Position numbers and translations under genes: made by a program. From Acidithiobacillus sp. (GTDB lineage Bacteria; Pseudomonadota; Gammaproteobacteria; Acidithiobacillales; Acidithiobacillaceae), in the NCBI GenBank assembly GCA_028065135.1, contig JAPTWR010000053.1:1-5767 (forward strand): DNA of 5,767 nt, read 5' to 3'. The notes beneath the pieces are model-generated. The model saw only the letters and a list, made by a program, of their open reading frames with translations. It had not been told where the DNA came from and did not search any database. Below, one piece after another: positions 5,640 to 5,767 of the stretch. Each line of letters opens with the position of its first letter. Position 1 is the first letter of the stretch.

Positions 5640-5767
<128 letters not shown>

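Overview
The window most likely comes from an acidophilic proteobacterium, with Acidithiobacillus or a close relative as the best guess. This rests on a type III (plasma-membrane H+-pump type) P-type ATPase, a clear RpoS-class sigma factor, moderately high GC content, and a ClC-family channel gene nearby. The genus is inferred from gene content and has not been verified by a search.

Layout from left to right. Positions 1-164 (minus) hold the first 54 codons of a ClC-family chloride channel/antiporter gene that runs off the left edge. Divergent from it is a LysR-type regulator gene (254-1177, plus). The 89-bp space between them carries a plausible promoter for the ClC gene and a small ATTG-N4-CAAT dyad, so the regulator may control this divergent pair. 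The regulator gene runs tail to tail into the large P-type H+-ATPase gene (1137-3617, minus), and the two coding regions overlap by 41 bp. The ATPase start is best placed at a GTG with a good ribosome binding site, 13 codons inside the longest open frame.

About 400 bp of probably non-coding DNA (3618-4022) separates the ATPase gene from what lies upstream. Just beyond it are a possible short terminator directly after rpoS, a 16-codon open frame with a strong ribosome binding site, and a bulged hairpin that covers the end of that small frame. Then comes a two-gene minus-strand unit: a 115-residue protein of unknown function (5071-5418), followed 21 bp later by an rpoS gene (4093-5049). A reasonable promoter with an overlapping inverted repeat precedes the unit. 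At the right edge (5663-5767, minus) are the last 34 codons of enolase, whose stop codon lies inside a perfect 12-bp inverted repeat.

The genes suggest ion and proton homeostasis (ClC channel, H+-ATPase, LysR regulator) next to a general-stress sigma factor locus, but no functional link between the two halves is shown by the sequence. The most interesting points are a Cys in place of the usual -35-contacting Arg in the sigma factor's recognition helix, the uncharacterised gene leading the rpoS unit, and the structured region downstream of rpoS.
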